Shown: positions 34,321 to 41,561 of the stretch, piece by piece | How the letters are laid out: each line of letters starts with the position of its first letter | How positions within the stretch are numbered: position 1 is the stretch's first letter | From: Chryseobacterium viscerum | Lineage (GTDB): Bacteria > Bacteroidota > Bacteroidia > Flavobacteriales > Weeksellaceae | Assembly (NCBI RefSeq): GCF_025949665.1 | Contig: NZ_JAPDFT010000005.1 | Span: forward strand, 1 to 64,000 | Length of the DNA stretch: 64,000 nucleotides | Reading direction: 5' to 3' | The notes under the pieces: model-generated | Database searches by the model: none | The model's input: the letters and a program-made list of their open reading frames with translations, nothing else | What the model was told of the DNA's origin: nothing | Translations under genes and position numbers: made by a program

Positions 34321-34986
34321 ATGTTCAAAAAAGTTTTAATCGCCGAAGACCATGAAAGCATCAATATTTCCGTTCAGAAAACCCTTGAGGATCTTAAAAT
34401 CCCCAACATTGATTATGTTTATTATTGCGATGATGCCATAGGTAAAATCCAGAAAGCTTTACGGGAAGAACATCCCTATGACTTATTGATTACAGATCTT
34501 TATTATGAGGAAGATCACCATGAACAGAATCTTAAAGACGGAAAAGACCTCATCAGAAAAGCAAAAGAGATACAGCCCAATTTGAAAATCATAGTATTTT
34601 CGGCAGAACATAAAACGGGAATTATAGAAAATCTTTTTTCAGATTATCAAATTAACGGTTATGTTCGTAAAGCCAGAAACGATTCAAAAGACTTGAAAAA
34701 ATCAATTACCTCAGTGTACATTGGTGAAGAATATTTATCTTTTGATCTCAAGCAGGATATGAAAAAGCTCAACAGCTATGAGTTTTCTACGTTTGATATC
34801 ACACTTGTTTCTCTGCTTTCCAAAGGAGTTTTACAAAAAAATATTCCTATACATCTCGAAGAGAGAAACATTAAACCCGCCAGTCTCAGCAGTGTGGAAA
34901 AAAGATTAAACAGCCTGAAAGAAGATCTGCAAATAAACAGCAATGAGCAGCTGGTAGCCTTCTGCAAGGATATCGGAATTATATAA
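34321..34986 (+). CDS. Response regulator 2 (tandem paralogue)
   Basis: This 221-residue paralogue of the preceding gene has the same plan: VLIAEDHE, phospho-acceptor Asp in DLLITDLYYE, VFSAEH and GYVRKARND. It has the same C-terminal HTH-like region (LVSLLSKGVLQKNIPIHLEERNI...LSSVEKRLNSLKEDL). Unlike its neighbour it has its own promoter with the operator, so it may be produced only when response regulator 1 or 2 is active, giving a feed-forward or autoregulatory loop. A hairpin terminator follows it. Confidence 0.87.
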   Translation: MFKKVLIAEDHESINISVQKTLEDLKIPNIDYVYYCDDAIGKIQKALREEHPYDLLITDLYYEEDHHEQNLKDGKDLIRKAKEIQPNLKIIVFSAEHKTGIIENLFSDYQINGYVRKARNDSKDLKKSITSVYIGEEYLSFDLKQDMKKLNSYEFSTFDITLVSLLSKGVLQKNIPIHLEERNIKPASLSSVEKRLNSLKEDLQINSNEQLVAFCKDIGII

Positions 34987-35007
34987 AAAACATTTCATTT
35001 CACTTAG

Positions 35008-35037
35008 AACCTTTCAAAAAATTTGAAAGGTTTTTTT
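35008..35037 (+). terminator. Terminator after response regulator 2
   Basis: AACCTTTCAAA-AAA-TTTGAAAGGTT forms an 11-bp stem followed by TTTTT. It isolates the regulator from the operator-driven operon downstream. Confidence 0.8.
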
Positions 35038-35051
35038 ATTTTTTGCCCATT

Positions 35052-35096
35052 TTACGGAAACCCGTAACGGACCAAAATTTAATGCTCATATTTTTG
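35052..35096 (+). promoter_or_regulatory. Operator copy 2 plus -7 box before the eight-gene operon
   Basis: TTACGGAAACCCGTAA (35052-35067) has perfect 6-bp arms. A 21-base spacer, identical in length to copy 1, separates it from TATTTTTG (35089-35096), an exact TAnnTTTG box. The first gene's ATG is 28 bp further on. No -33 TTG element is seen. Confidence 0.7.
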
Positions 35097-35124
35097 GACT
35101 GTTAAACAATAAACAATTTTTATT

Positions 35125-35331
35125 ATGAAAAAGTATTATGTAAACAAAAAGGCTCAAGCCAATGGAGACCATGAAGTGCATCATGAAGACTGCATATATC
35201 TTCCAAATGTTGATAACAGAAAATATTTAGGGATATTCTCTTCATGTAAAGATGCAGTAAAGGAGGCAAAAAAAGATTATTCGAAAGCGAATGGATGCAA
35301 AACATGCTCTAATGAATGTCATACAAGTTAA
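35125..35331 (+). CDS. Small cysteine-containing protein, first gene of the operon
   Basis: This 68-residue protein reads KKYYVNKKAQANGDHEVHHEDC...LG.FSSCKDAV.EAKK.Y..ANGCKTCSNECHTS. The five cysteines (23, 41, 58, 61, 65) and the 'NGDHEVH' and 'NGCKxCxxxCH' blocks mark a small family I have seen in many bacteria without an assigned function. It has no signal peptide. The C-terminal C-x2-C-x3-C-H cluster could bind metal. Confidence 0.75.
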   Translation: MKKYYVNKKAQANGDHEVHHEDCIYLPNVDNRKYLGIFSSCKDAVKEAKKDYSKANGCKTCSNECHTS

Positions 35332-35344
35332 AAAAACAGTAATC

Positions 35345-35683
35345 ATGGGAAAATTCGTAATCACACAAAGAATCAACAACGAGTATCAGTTTAATCTGAA
35401 GGCCGGAAATGGCGAAATTATTTTAACCAGCGAAGGATATGTTCAGAAAGCATCCTGTCAGAAGGGAATTGAATCTGTAAAAGTTAATTCACAGGATCTG
35501 TCAAGATACGACAGAAGAGTGGCTAAAAACGGAAAAGATTATTTCGTGTTAAAAGCAAGAAACGGTGAAATTATTGGAAATAGTCAGATGTACAGCACAA
35601 AATCCGGAATGGAAAATGGCATTGCTTCCGTAAAATCAAATGCTCCAACGGCAGAAATCGTTGACGAAACTTTAAAAAAATAA
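35345..35683 (+). CDS. DUF1508 (YegP-like) protein
   Basis: This 112-residue protein consists of two tandem DUF1508 repeats (FNLKAGNGEIILTSEGYVQKASCQKGIESV and FVLKARNGEIIGNSQMYSTKSGMENGIASV). The family is small, soluble and functionally undefined. The ATG at 35345 was chosen because an earlier in-frame ATG at 35291 lies inside the preceding gene. It starts 13 bp after that gene's stop and ends 5 bp before the next gene, so it is within the operon. Confidence 0.85.
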   Translation: MGKFVITQRINNEYQFNLKAGNGEIILTSEGYVQKASCQKGIESVKVNSQDLSRYDRRVAKNGKDYFVLKARNGEIIGNSQMYSTKSGMENGIASVKSNAPTAEIVDETLKK

Positions 35684-35688
35684 AAACT

Positions 35689-36759
35689 ATGGATCTTAAA
35701 ATTAAACTTGAGCAACTGCATCAGAAAGTAGTAGGCCTTAAAGACCAGATCGGAACAGAAGAAGCTACAAAAAATGCTTTTGTAATGCCTTTCATACAAA
35801 TTCTGGGTTATGATATTTTCAATCCTACGGAAGTAGTTCCTGAACACGTCTGTGATATTGGGACAAAAAAAGGAGAAAAAGTGGATTATGTAATCAAAAA
35901 TAATGATGAACCCATCTTCATCATTGAATGTAAGCACTGGAAAGAAAGCGCTGATGCACATAATTCGCAGCTTCACAGGTATTATCATGTTTCTAAAACA
36001 AGATTTGGAGTTTTAACCAATGGAATTGTGTACAACTTTTATACGGATTTGGAAAAGCCTAATATTATGGATGAAAAGCCGTTTTTTACCATCAATATTG
36101 AGGATCTGAAAGACAGTTCTATTAAAATTCTGGAAAGCTTTACCAAGAAAGATTATAATCTAGAAAGTATTCTTGATTCTGCAGAAGCATTAAAATATAT
36201 CAAAGCCATTAGAAAAGAATTTGAAAAAGAGATCGAAAATCCATCTGATGAATTGGTAAAACTATTAGTGAACCGTTTCTTTGAAAAGCCTTTAACAGCC
36301 AATAGAATGGTTTCTTTCAAGGAATATGCTAAAAAGGCATTGACCACTTCTATTAATGAGTCGATCAGCTTCCGGTTAAAATCTGCATTAAGCATCAATG
36401 AACAAATAGAAAAAAGAGAAGACGATGTGAAAACATCACAGTCTATCGATCAAAATAACGATTCTAAAATTGTAACTACAGAAGAAGAGCTCGAAGGTTT
36501 TCAAATTGTAAAAGCTATTCTAAGGGAGAAAATTCCATCTTCAAGAATTGCTTACAGAGATACTCTTTCCTATTTCGGGGTGTTGTTGGATGATAACAAC
36601 AGAAAGCCACTTTGCAGATTACATTTTAATACAACGAATAAATATCTGGAGACTTTTCACAACGGAAAAGAAGCAGGAGAAAAGATGTTATTAAATACAC
36701 TGGATGAGATCTACAATTATAGAAATCAGCTTCATCAGACCCTGGAAAATTACAATTAA
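35689..36759 (+). CDS. Stand-alone HsdR N-terminal-type nuclease domain protein
   Basis: This 356-residue protein opens with the type I restriction HsdR N-terminal domain. It includes NAFVMPFIQILGYDIFNPTEVVPE and the PD-(D/E)xK catalytic set VDYVIKNNDEPIFIIECKHW (Asp66, Glu79 and Lys81 approximately). There is no helicase motor and no hsdM or hsdS nearby, so it is not a restriction enzyme subunit. About 200 residues follow, mostly helical, with a C-terminal beta-rich piece (RKPLCRLHFNT..KYLETF). It may be a nuclease effector or a nucleic-acid binder of the operon. It lies 5 bp after the DUF1508 gene and 2 bp before the SH3 lipoprotein gene. Confidence 0.8.
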   Translation: MDLKIKLEQLHQKVVGLKDQIGTEEATKNAFVMPFIQILGYDIFNPTEVVPEHVCDIGTKKGEKVDYVIKNNDEPIFIIECKHWKESADAHNSQLHRYYHVSKTRFGVLTNGIVYNFYTDLEKPNIMDEKPFFTINIEDLKDSSIKILESFTKKDYNLESILDSAEALKYIKAIRKEFEKEIENPSDELVKLLVNRFFEKPLTANRMVSFKEYAKKALTTSINESISFRLKSALSINEQIEKREDDVKTSQSIDQNNDSKIVTTEEELEGFQIVKAILREKIPSSRIAYRDTLSYFGVLLDDNNRKPLCRLHFNTTNKYLETFHNGKEAGEKMLLNTLDEIYNYRNQLHQTLENYN

Positions 36760-36761
36760 CC

Positions 36762-37289
36762 ATGAAAAAACTAATACCCTTCATTATATTTACCTTCAGC
36801 TTACTTCTTTTAAATTCTTGCATAAAAGCCAATGACAATGCAGGACACGGCGGAAGATGTACAGGTTCTTCCTATTGCACAGCCTGCTCTAACTGCTCAA
36901 GATGCGGGCACTGTAGTGGCGGTGGAACCTGTGGCGTTTGTGGAGGTGGATCTTCCGGAAGAAGCTCATCATCGGGTAGTTCCAGTAAAAAAAGTAAGTC
37001 TGGAAAATACAAACCTTCTGATTCTTATAAATCCTCCAAAACAAAATCAAGTAAACCACCAAAAGTATTTATTGATGAAGTTAATTTCAATATTAATTCC
37101 AACAACAGATACATTGCAGGAATACAAGCAACAAATATTTACGAGAAACCATCCTTAAAATCTAAAATAATAGCAACAGTCTCTAAAAGGGCCAAATTGA
37201 TTGAACTTTCAAGAGATGGTTCATGGTACAAGGTACAGGTAAAATCAAGTAGAACAACAGGATATGTTCATTATAAAGATATAAAATAA
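36762..37289 (+). CDS. Cysteine-rich lipoprotein with C-terminal SH3b domain
   Basis: This 175-residue protein has a lipobox LLNSC with Cys20. A regularly spaced cysteine cluster (C33-x5-C39-x2-C42-x2-C45-x2-C48-x2-C51-x5-C57-x2-C60) is interleaved with Gly/Ser. A Ser/Lys linker (about 63-100) and a bacterial SH3 domain (about 120-175; ATNIYEKPSLKSKIIATV...GSWYKVQV...GYVHYKDIK) follow. SH3b domains often bind peptidoglycan. It is presumably tethered in the envelope, and the eight-cysteine array is either disulfide-bonded or metal-binding. Confidence 0.8.
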   Translation: MKKLIPFIIFTFSLLLLNSCIKANDNAGHGGRCTGSSYCTACSNCSRCGHCSGGGTCGVCGGGSSGRSSSSGSSSKKSKSGKYKPSDSYKSSKTKSSKPPKVFIDEVNFNINSNNRYIAGIQATNIYEKPSLKSKIIATVSKRAKLIELSRDGSWYKVQVKSSRTTGYVHYKDIK

Positions 37290-37297
37290 TCAAAAAA

Positions 37298-37699
37298 ATG
37301 AAACCATTTCTCACCTTCTGTGCGTTATGTTGTTTCTTCGGTATTTTCAGACTTCCTATAGAATATTATACTTTCCTCAGAATTCTTATTTCCATTGGAG
37401 CTTTATTAGTTTTATACAATACTTTAAGCTTTAAACAACACTATTTCAGTATACTATTTCTAATCATTCTCATTCTTTTCAATCCAGTTTTTCCTTTTTA
37501 TTTATATCGGAAAAGCATTTGGGTCCCGATTGATATCATCACAGGAATTTTATTTCTGCTGATCAATTTCATAGAAAGAAAAGAACAAAAAAAGGAAGAA
37601 GAAATTACAGAAGAAACTACAGAATCTTCATTACCCATTCATCAAAGAACTGTTTCAAGAGACAGAATTATTAATCCTAAAAAAACCAAAGAAGAATAG
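37298..37699 (+). CDS. Small multi-pass membrane protein (DUF6804-like)
   Basis: This 133-residue protein has about four short membrane segments (roughly residues 5-20, 24-40, 46-64 and 74-92) and a charged cytoplasmic-type tail (IERKEQKKEEEITEETTE). The pattern 'YYTFLRI....FNPVFPFYL.RKSIWVPIDII' resembles what I remember as DUF6804, unverified. Function is unknown. It is in the operon, 8 bp after the SH3 lipoprotein and 5 bp before the TerB-like gene. Confidence 0.65.
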   Translation: MKPFLTFCALCCFFGIFRLPIEYYTFLRILISIGALLVLYNTLSFKQHYFSILFLIILILFNPVFPFYLYRKSIWVPIDIITGILFLLINFIERKEQKKEEEITEETTESSLPIHQRTVSRDRIINPKKTKEE

Positions 37700-37704
37700 C
37701 CATC

Positions 37705-38112
37705 ATGGAAAACAGTCATATAACAGAAAACCTCAAAGCTCATTTTTTACGATTGTATCAAATGGCTATCTGCGATGATGATTTCAGTGCATTAGAATTA
37801 AAAATGCTCTACAAATGTGCAGAAGAAAGGGGAATTCCATCCAAAAATTTAGATGAAATCCTTTTAAATCCTATCAATTTAAAATCATTGGTACCACAGA
37901 CTATTGAGGAGAAAGTAGATTATTTATATGATCTCACCGTAATGATCTGGGCAGATGGAATTGTTTCGCCAAACGAATATTCTGCAATGCAAAAATACGT
38001 TCTGATGTTTGGCTTTTTGGAAGAAAATGTAACGGCAATTGTAGACTATCTCATTGAAGCCGTAAGAATCGGAAAGAACAAAAGTGAAATTTTATATGAA
38101 TTAAAAAACTAA
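37705..38112 (+). CDS. TerB-like protein
   Basis: This 135-residue all-helical acidic protein has two TerB-type metal-site regions. One is AICDDDFSALELKMLYKCAEERGI near residue 20-45. The other is LTVMIWADGIVSPNEYSAMQKYVLMFGF near residue 75-105. TerB-family proteins bind metal and occur in tellurite/stress and phage-related gene clusters together with vWA proteins. Here a vWA-like lipoprotein lies two genes downstream. The family assignment is by pattern and not certain. Confidence 0.7.
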   Translation: MENSHITENLKAHFLRLYQMAICDDDFSALELKMLYKCAEERGIPSKNLDEILLNPINLKSLVPQTIEEKVDYLYDLTVMIWADGIVSPNEYSAMQKYVLMFGFLEENVTAIVDYLIEAVRIGKNKSEILYELKN

Positions 38113-38118
38113 CTCATC

Positions 38119-39459
38119 ATGGACACCGCCAGTATAAAAAATTTATTCAAACTCAAATCCGTTCCGATAGAACCGAAACCGGAACCACTTCCCTCAAATA
38201 ATGACACCCCAGATGATGAATCTCTGGAAGAAACCAGAAAGAGAACTTATCATGAATCAGGATATAGAGACAGTTCGCGAACCAACGGAAATCATTCTAC
38301 GTTATCTATCTGCCTCGATGCCGTTTATTCCAAATTTCAGAACGAAGAAAAGGAAATGGTCGAAAAACAGAAAAATCTGAAAGAATCCTACGTCAACGAA
38401 CAAAAAAACAGAGAAACTGAAATTAAGGCGCTGACAGTATCACAGGAAACAAAAGAAGAGCAGCTAAAAAACAAAAATATAGAAATTGAAAATCATCAGC
38501 ATACAATTGAAAATTTGAAATCTGAAATCCTTGATCTACCCAGAAACCCGGAAAAGCACAATATAAAAGCGACAAGAGGAGCTTCTGCAAAATTCTGGAT
38601 CGGACTTTTTCTCTTGCTTCCCATCACTTTATATTTAGGAACATTTTATATCTCAACTTCTTATTCAGCTTTTTTCAAAAGTTTTGATGCAAGAAGTACT
38701 GTTATTCAAAGTGTTTTGGATGCACAGGCTTTCAGCAAGGCATGGAACGAAGGAGTTATTGAAGGGGCTTTTGTAACCTTGATTCCGTTTGTGTTTCTCG
38801 GACTGGGTTATTTGATTCACATGTTTTGGGAGAATAAAACGAGAGCCAATTATATCAAACTGGGATTATTATTTATCGTAACATTTATTTTCGATTGCAT
38901 TCTAGCCTACGAAATTGAGTCAAAATTATATGAATTAAACAAAACTTTTGAATCACCACCATTTGATATTAAAATTGCTTTTACCAAAATTCAATTTTGG
39001 GGAATTATTTTCGCTGGATTCATTGTGTACATTATTTGGGGACTGGTTTTTGACTTTGTAATGAAAGAACATCGTGAAAAAGATAAGATCAAAAACGAAC
39101 AGGAAATCAGACAGAAGAGGATTGAGTTCTTTCAGGACAAAATCAATATTTTGAAAAAAGACATTGAAGAAATCCTTGCCAGTATCGGAACGATAAAAGA
39201 AACTGTTATCAAAACCCGGGGAAGAATCGAAGAGCTTCAAAATATTATTGACGGGGTCATTATTCCGACCAAAGATTACAAACTGTATGCTTCGGAATAT
39301 GTTCAGGGCTGGATCACTTTTATCGGTGAAAAAATAGCAGTATCAAGAACGGAAAAACAAACAATGATTGATGACTGTATTGCAACTTACAATATTAATC
39401 TGGAAACTGTAGGGGCTAATTCCGACAATCAAAATTTAGTGTATTTATCATCTTTATAA
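38119..39459 (+). CDS. Four-TM protein with coiled coils, unknown
   Basis: This 446-residue protein has a Pro/Glu-rich N-terminus and a coiled coil (about residues 72-140, Glu/Lys/Gln-rich). Four membrane segments (about 158-180, 216-237, 246-266 and 290-315) and a second coiled coil (about 315-380) follow. Both ends are predicted cytoplasmic. The arrangement suggests a membrane scaffold that holds soluble partners such as the TerB-like protein encoded 6 bp upstream. I recognise no family. Confidence 0.65.
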   Translation: MDTASIKNLFKLKSVPIEPKPEPLPSNNDTPDDESLEETRKRTYHESGYRDSSRTNGNHSTLSICLDAVYSKFQNEEKEMVEKQKNLKESYVNEQKNRETEIKALTVSQETKEEQLKNKNIEIENHQHTIENLKSEILDLPRNPEKHNIKATRGASAKFWIGLFLLLPITLYLGTFYISTSYSAFFKSFDARSTVIQSVLDAQAFSKAWNEGVIEGAFVTLIPFVFLGLGYLIHMFWENKTRANYIKLGLLFIVTFIFDCILAYEIESKLYELNKTFESPPFDIKIAFTKIQFWGIIFAGFIVYIIWGLVFDFVMKEHREKDKIKNEQEIRQKRIEFFQDKINILKKDIEEILASIGTIKETVIKTRGRIEELQNIIDGVIIPTKDYKLYASEYVQGWITFIGEKIAVSRTEKQTMIDDCIATYNINLETVGANSDNQNLVYLSSL

Positions 39460-39468
39460 TTACCTGTC

Positions 39469-40365
39469 ATGAAAAAAATATTCTACTTGTTAATGATCAT
39501 TTCTTTGGTTTCTTGTTGCAAAGGTAAAAACGATGGAACAAACATAGTAAAGAAAGGTCCTATTGTTGATTCAAACAATATCAATATCAGCATTTTGATT
39601 GATTTATCCGACAGAATTGATCCTAACACAAATCCAAATCCTACAATGCAATATTTTCAGCGGGATACAGAATATATCAAAGCCATTGAAAAAGGATTTT
39701 TAAATCATATTAAATCCAAAAGAATCATCACATATGATGATCAGATGCAGGTATTCTTTAACCCGGAACCTTCAGACCCAAAAATGAATGAGCTTACAAA
39801 AGAATTGAAAGTTTCCTTCAATAAAGATATTCCCAGAAGTTATTTTGATTCTGTCGACAAAAAATACTCTGAATTGCCTTTAAATATTTATCAGTCAGCT
39901 ATAAAAGATGGAAAATACGTTGGATCCGATATCTGGGAATTTTTCAAAAACAAAGTAAAAGATTATTGCATAAAAGATGATCACAGAAATATTCTGTTCA
40001 TTTTGACCGATGGCTATATGTATCATCAAAACACCAAGTTTGACGAAAAAAAGGACAACTCTTATAAAACATCTTATTTAACAACCAAACTTATAAAAGC
40101 CAATAACTTAACAACCTCTGGTTTTAAAGATACCATTGAAAAAAATGGCTATGGATTTGTAAAAGCAAATGATGATCTCAAAAATTTAGAAGTAATTGTT
40201 CTCGGTATTAATCCTGAAAAAGGAAATCCTTTTGAAGAAGCAGTCATTAAAGAATATTGGGAAAATTGGTTTAAAGAAATGAAAATTAAAAAGTATCAGA
40301 TCAAATCTGCTGATCTCCCCTCCAATCTGGAACCCATTATATTAAAAACGATTTCAGAAAAATAA
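39469..40365 (+). CDS. Lipoprotein with von Willebrand A-like fold
   Basis: This 298-residue protein has a lipobox (SLVSCC). A domain follows that starts ISILIDLSDRIDPNTNP, close to a MIDAS DxSxS motif but with Arg at the second Ser. It contains NILFILTDGYMYH (the TDG typical of vWA beta-4) and a hydrophobic strand LEVIVLGINPE. It is predicted to be tethered in the periplasm or at the surface. It is the last gene of the operon, followed by a strong terminator. A vWA-like partner for TerB-like proteins recalls the TerB/TerY pairing, although those vWA proteins are cytoplasmic. Confidence 0.7.
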   Translation: MKKIFYLLMIISLVSCCKGKNDGTNIVKKGPIVDSNNINISILIDLSDRIDPNTNPNPTMQYFQRDTEYIKAIEKGFLNHIKSKRIITYDDQMQVFFNPEPSDPKMNELTKELKVSFNKDIPRSYFDSVDKKYSELPLNIYQSAIKDGKYVGSDIWEFFKNKVKDYCIKDDHRNILFILTDGYMYHQNTKFDEKKDNSYKTSYLTTKLIKANNLTTSGFKDTIEKNGYGFVKANDDLKNLEVIVLGINPEKGNPFEEAVIKEYWENWFKEMKIKKYQIKSADLPSNLEPIILKTISEK

Positions 40366-40394
40366 AAACACTCTCCAATATATTTAACTATCAA

Positions 40395-40424
40395 AAAAGC
40401 GAAGAATTAAATTTCCTCGCTTTT
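40395..40424. terminator. Terminator between the operon and the acetyltransferase gene
   Basis: AAAAGCGA/TCGCTTTT arms, extended by GAA/TTC inside, lie between converging genes with T-runs in both directions. Confidence 0.8.
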
Positions 40425-40426
40425 AT

Positions 40427-40876
40427 TTATTTTCTTATCATTTCCGTATGTGGAATATCATCTTCAAGATATTTATTCCCCGTATCTACAAATCCGAATC
40501 CACTATAAAATCTTAAAAGATAATCCTGCGCGGATATTTTGATTTCAGAAGTATGAAAACGGTTTTCTATTGTTTCTATAGCATATTGTATCAGCTGTTT
40601 TCCCAGACTTTTTCCTCTCGCCTGTTCGGTAGTCAAAACCCTTCCGAAAGAAGTTTCATCATACTTTATGCCCTTATCAAATACACGGCAGTATGCCAGT
40701 ATCTGTCCGTTTTCTTCAGCCCAGATATGGACTCCTTTCTGGTCATAATTATCCAGATCAGGATAAGGGCAGTTCTGTTCAATAACGAAAACATCAATAC
40801 GAGCTTTCAGTACAGAATACAATTCAGGAACGGTAAACTCATCAAAGGTTTTAATTTTCCAGACAATATTACTCAT
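40427..40876 (-). CDS. ElaA-type GNAT acetyltransferase
   Basis: This 149-residue GNAT-fold protein matches the ElaA pattern: LYSVLKARIDVFVIEQNCPYPDLDNYDQKGVHIWA, then the acetyl-CoA site GRVLTTEQARGKSLGKQLIQYAIE and the C-terminal FYSGFGFVDTGNKYLEDDIPHTEM. It probably acetylates a small molecule or protein amine; the substrate is unknown. Its start overlaps the engB stop by 8 bases, so it is translated from the engB transcript. Confidence 0.88.
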   Translation of the reverse strand: MSNIVWKIKTFDEFTVPELYSVLKARIDVFVIEQNCPYPDLDNYDQKGVHIWAEENGQILAYCRVFDKGIKYDETSFGRVLTTEQARGKSLGKQLIQYAIETIENRFHTSEIKISAQDYLLRFYSGFGFVDTGNKYLEDDIPHTEMIRK

Positions 40877-41492
40877 CGAAACTTATATTATTATTGGTTA
40901 AAAACTCATTGGTTTTTTGGATAAAATTAAGAATGTTATCTCCCCCCTCTTTCTTTTCTGCTGAGGTAACGTATAGTTCAGGAAGATCTTCCCAGGTTTT
41001 ATGAAGCTCTGCTTTATAATCCTCAACATTCTTAACAGCAACATTGGGCTTTAGCTTATCAGCTTTAGTGAATACAATTGAAAAAGGTATTCCGCTTTCT
41101 CCACACCATTGTATAAATTCAAGGTCAATTTTCTGTGGGGTGTGTCTTATGTCTACCAATACAAAAAGATTGACAAGATTTCTCCTGTTCAGAATATAAT
41201 TCGTGATCAGCTTTTCAAAATCCTTTCGCTGAACTTTTGAAACCTTTGCATACCCATAGCCTGGTAAATCGGTAAGATACCAGTTTTCATTCACTAAAAA
41301 ATGATTGATCAGCTGGGTTTTCCCTGGAGTCTGTGATGTCTTAGCCAGGTCTTTATGATTCATCATTGCGTTGATCAATGATGACTTTCCTACGTTTGAT
41401 CTTCCGATAAAAGCATATTCAGGAATATTGGGTTCAGGGCATTCCTGCCATTTTCCGCTGCTCTTTACAAACTCTGCTGTCTTGATAATCAT
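40869..41492 (-). CDS. engB: Ribosome-biogenesis GTPase EngB (YihA/YsxC)
   Basis: This 207-residue P-loop GTPase has G1 GRSNVGKSSLINAMM, a G2 Thr in KTSQTPGKTQLINHF, G3 DLPGYGYAKV, G4 TKADKL and G5 TSAEK. These are the EngB signatures, and the family is needed for large-subunit assembly and division. The ATG at 41492 was chosen because the longer frame adds ten unconserved residues. It lies downstream of the alpha/beta hydrolase gene on the same strand but behind a terminator. Confidence 0.93.
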   Translation of the reverse strand: MIIKTAEFVKSSGKWQECPEPNIPEYAFIGRSNVGKSSLINAMMNHKDLAKTSQTPGKTQLINHFLVNENWYLTDLPGYGYAKVSKVQRKDFEKLITNYILNRRNLVNLFVLVDIRHTPQKIDLEFIQWCGESGIPFSIVFTKADKLKPNVAVKNVEDYKAELHKTWEDLPELYVTSAEKKEGGDNILNFIQKTNEFLTNNNISFDE

Positions 41493-41517
41493 TTTTGAAT
41501 GTATTTTAGAAAAATAA

Positions 41518-41542
41518 ACCATTAAGAAAAGCTCTTAATGGT
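41518..41542 (-). terminator. Terminator between the hydrolase gene and engB
   Basis: ACCATTAAGA-AAAGC-TCTTAATGGT is a perfect 10-bp stem followed on the minus strand by a U-rich tract. The same ACCATTAAGA/TCTTAATGGT arms occur at 2463-2535. Confidence 0.75.
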
Positions 41543-41561
41543 CATTTTATGATGTTATTTA

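Noticed and set aside
35689..36759. Type I restriction system
   Set aside because: No methylase or specificity subunit and no helicase domain; only the N-terminal nuclease-like domain is present.
37705..38112. Tellurite resistance gene
   Set aside because: Only a TerB-like fold is seen. No TerC, TerD or TerA homologue is present, so resistance to tellurite cannot be claimed.
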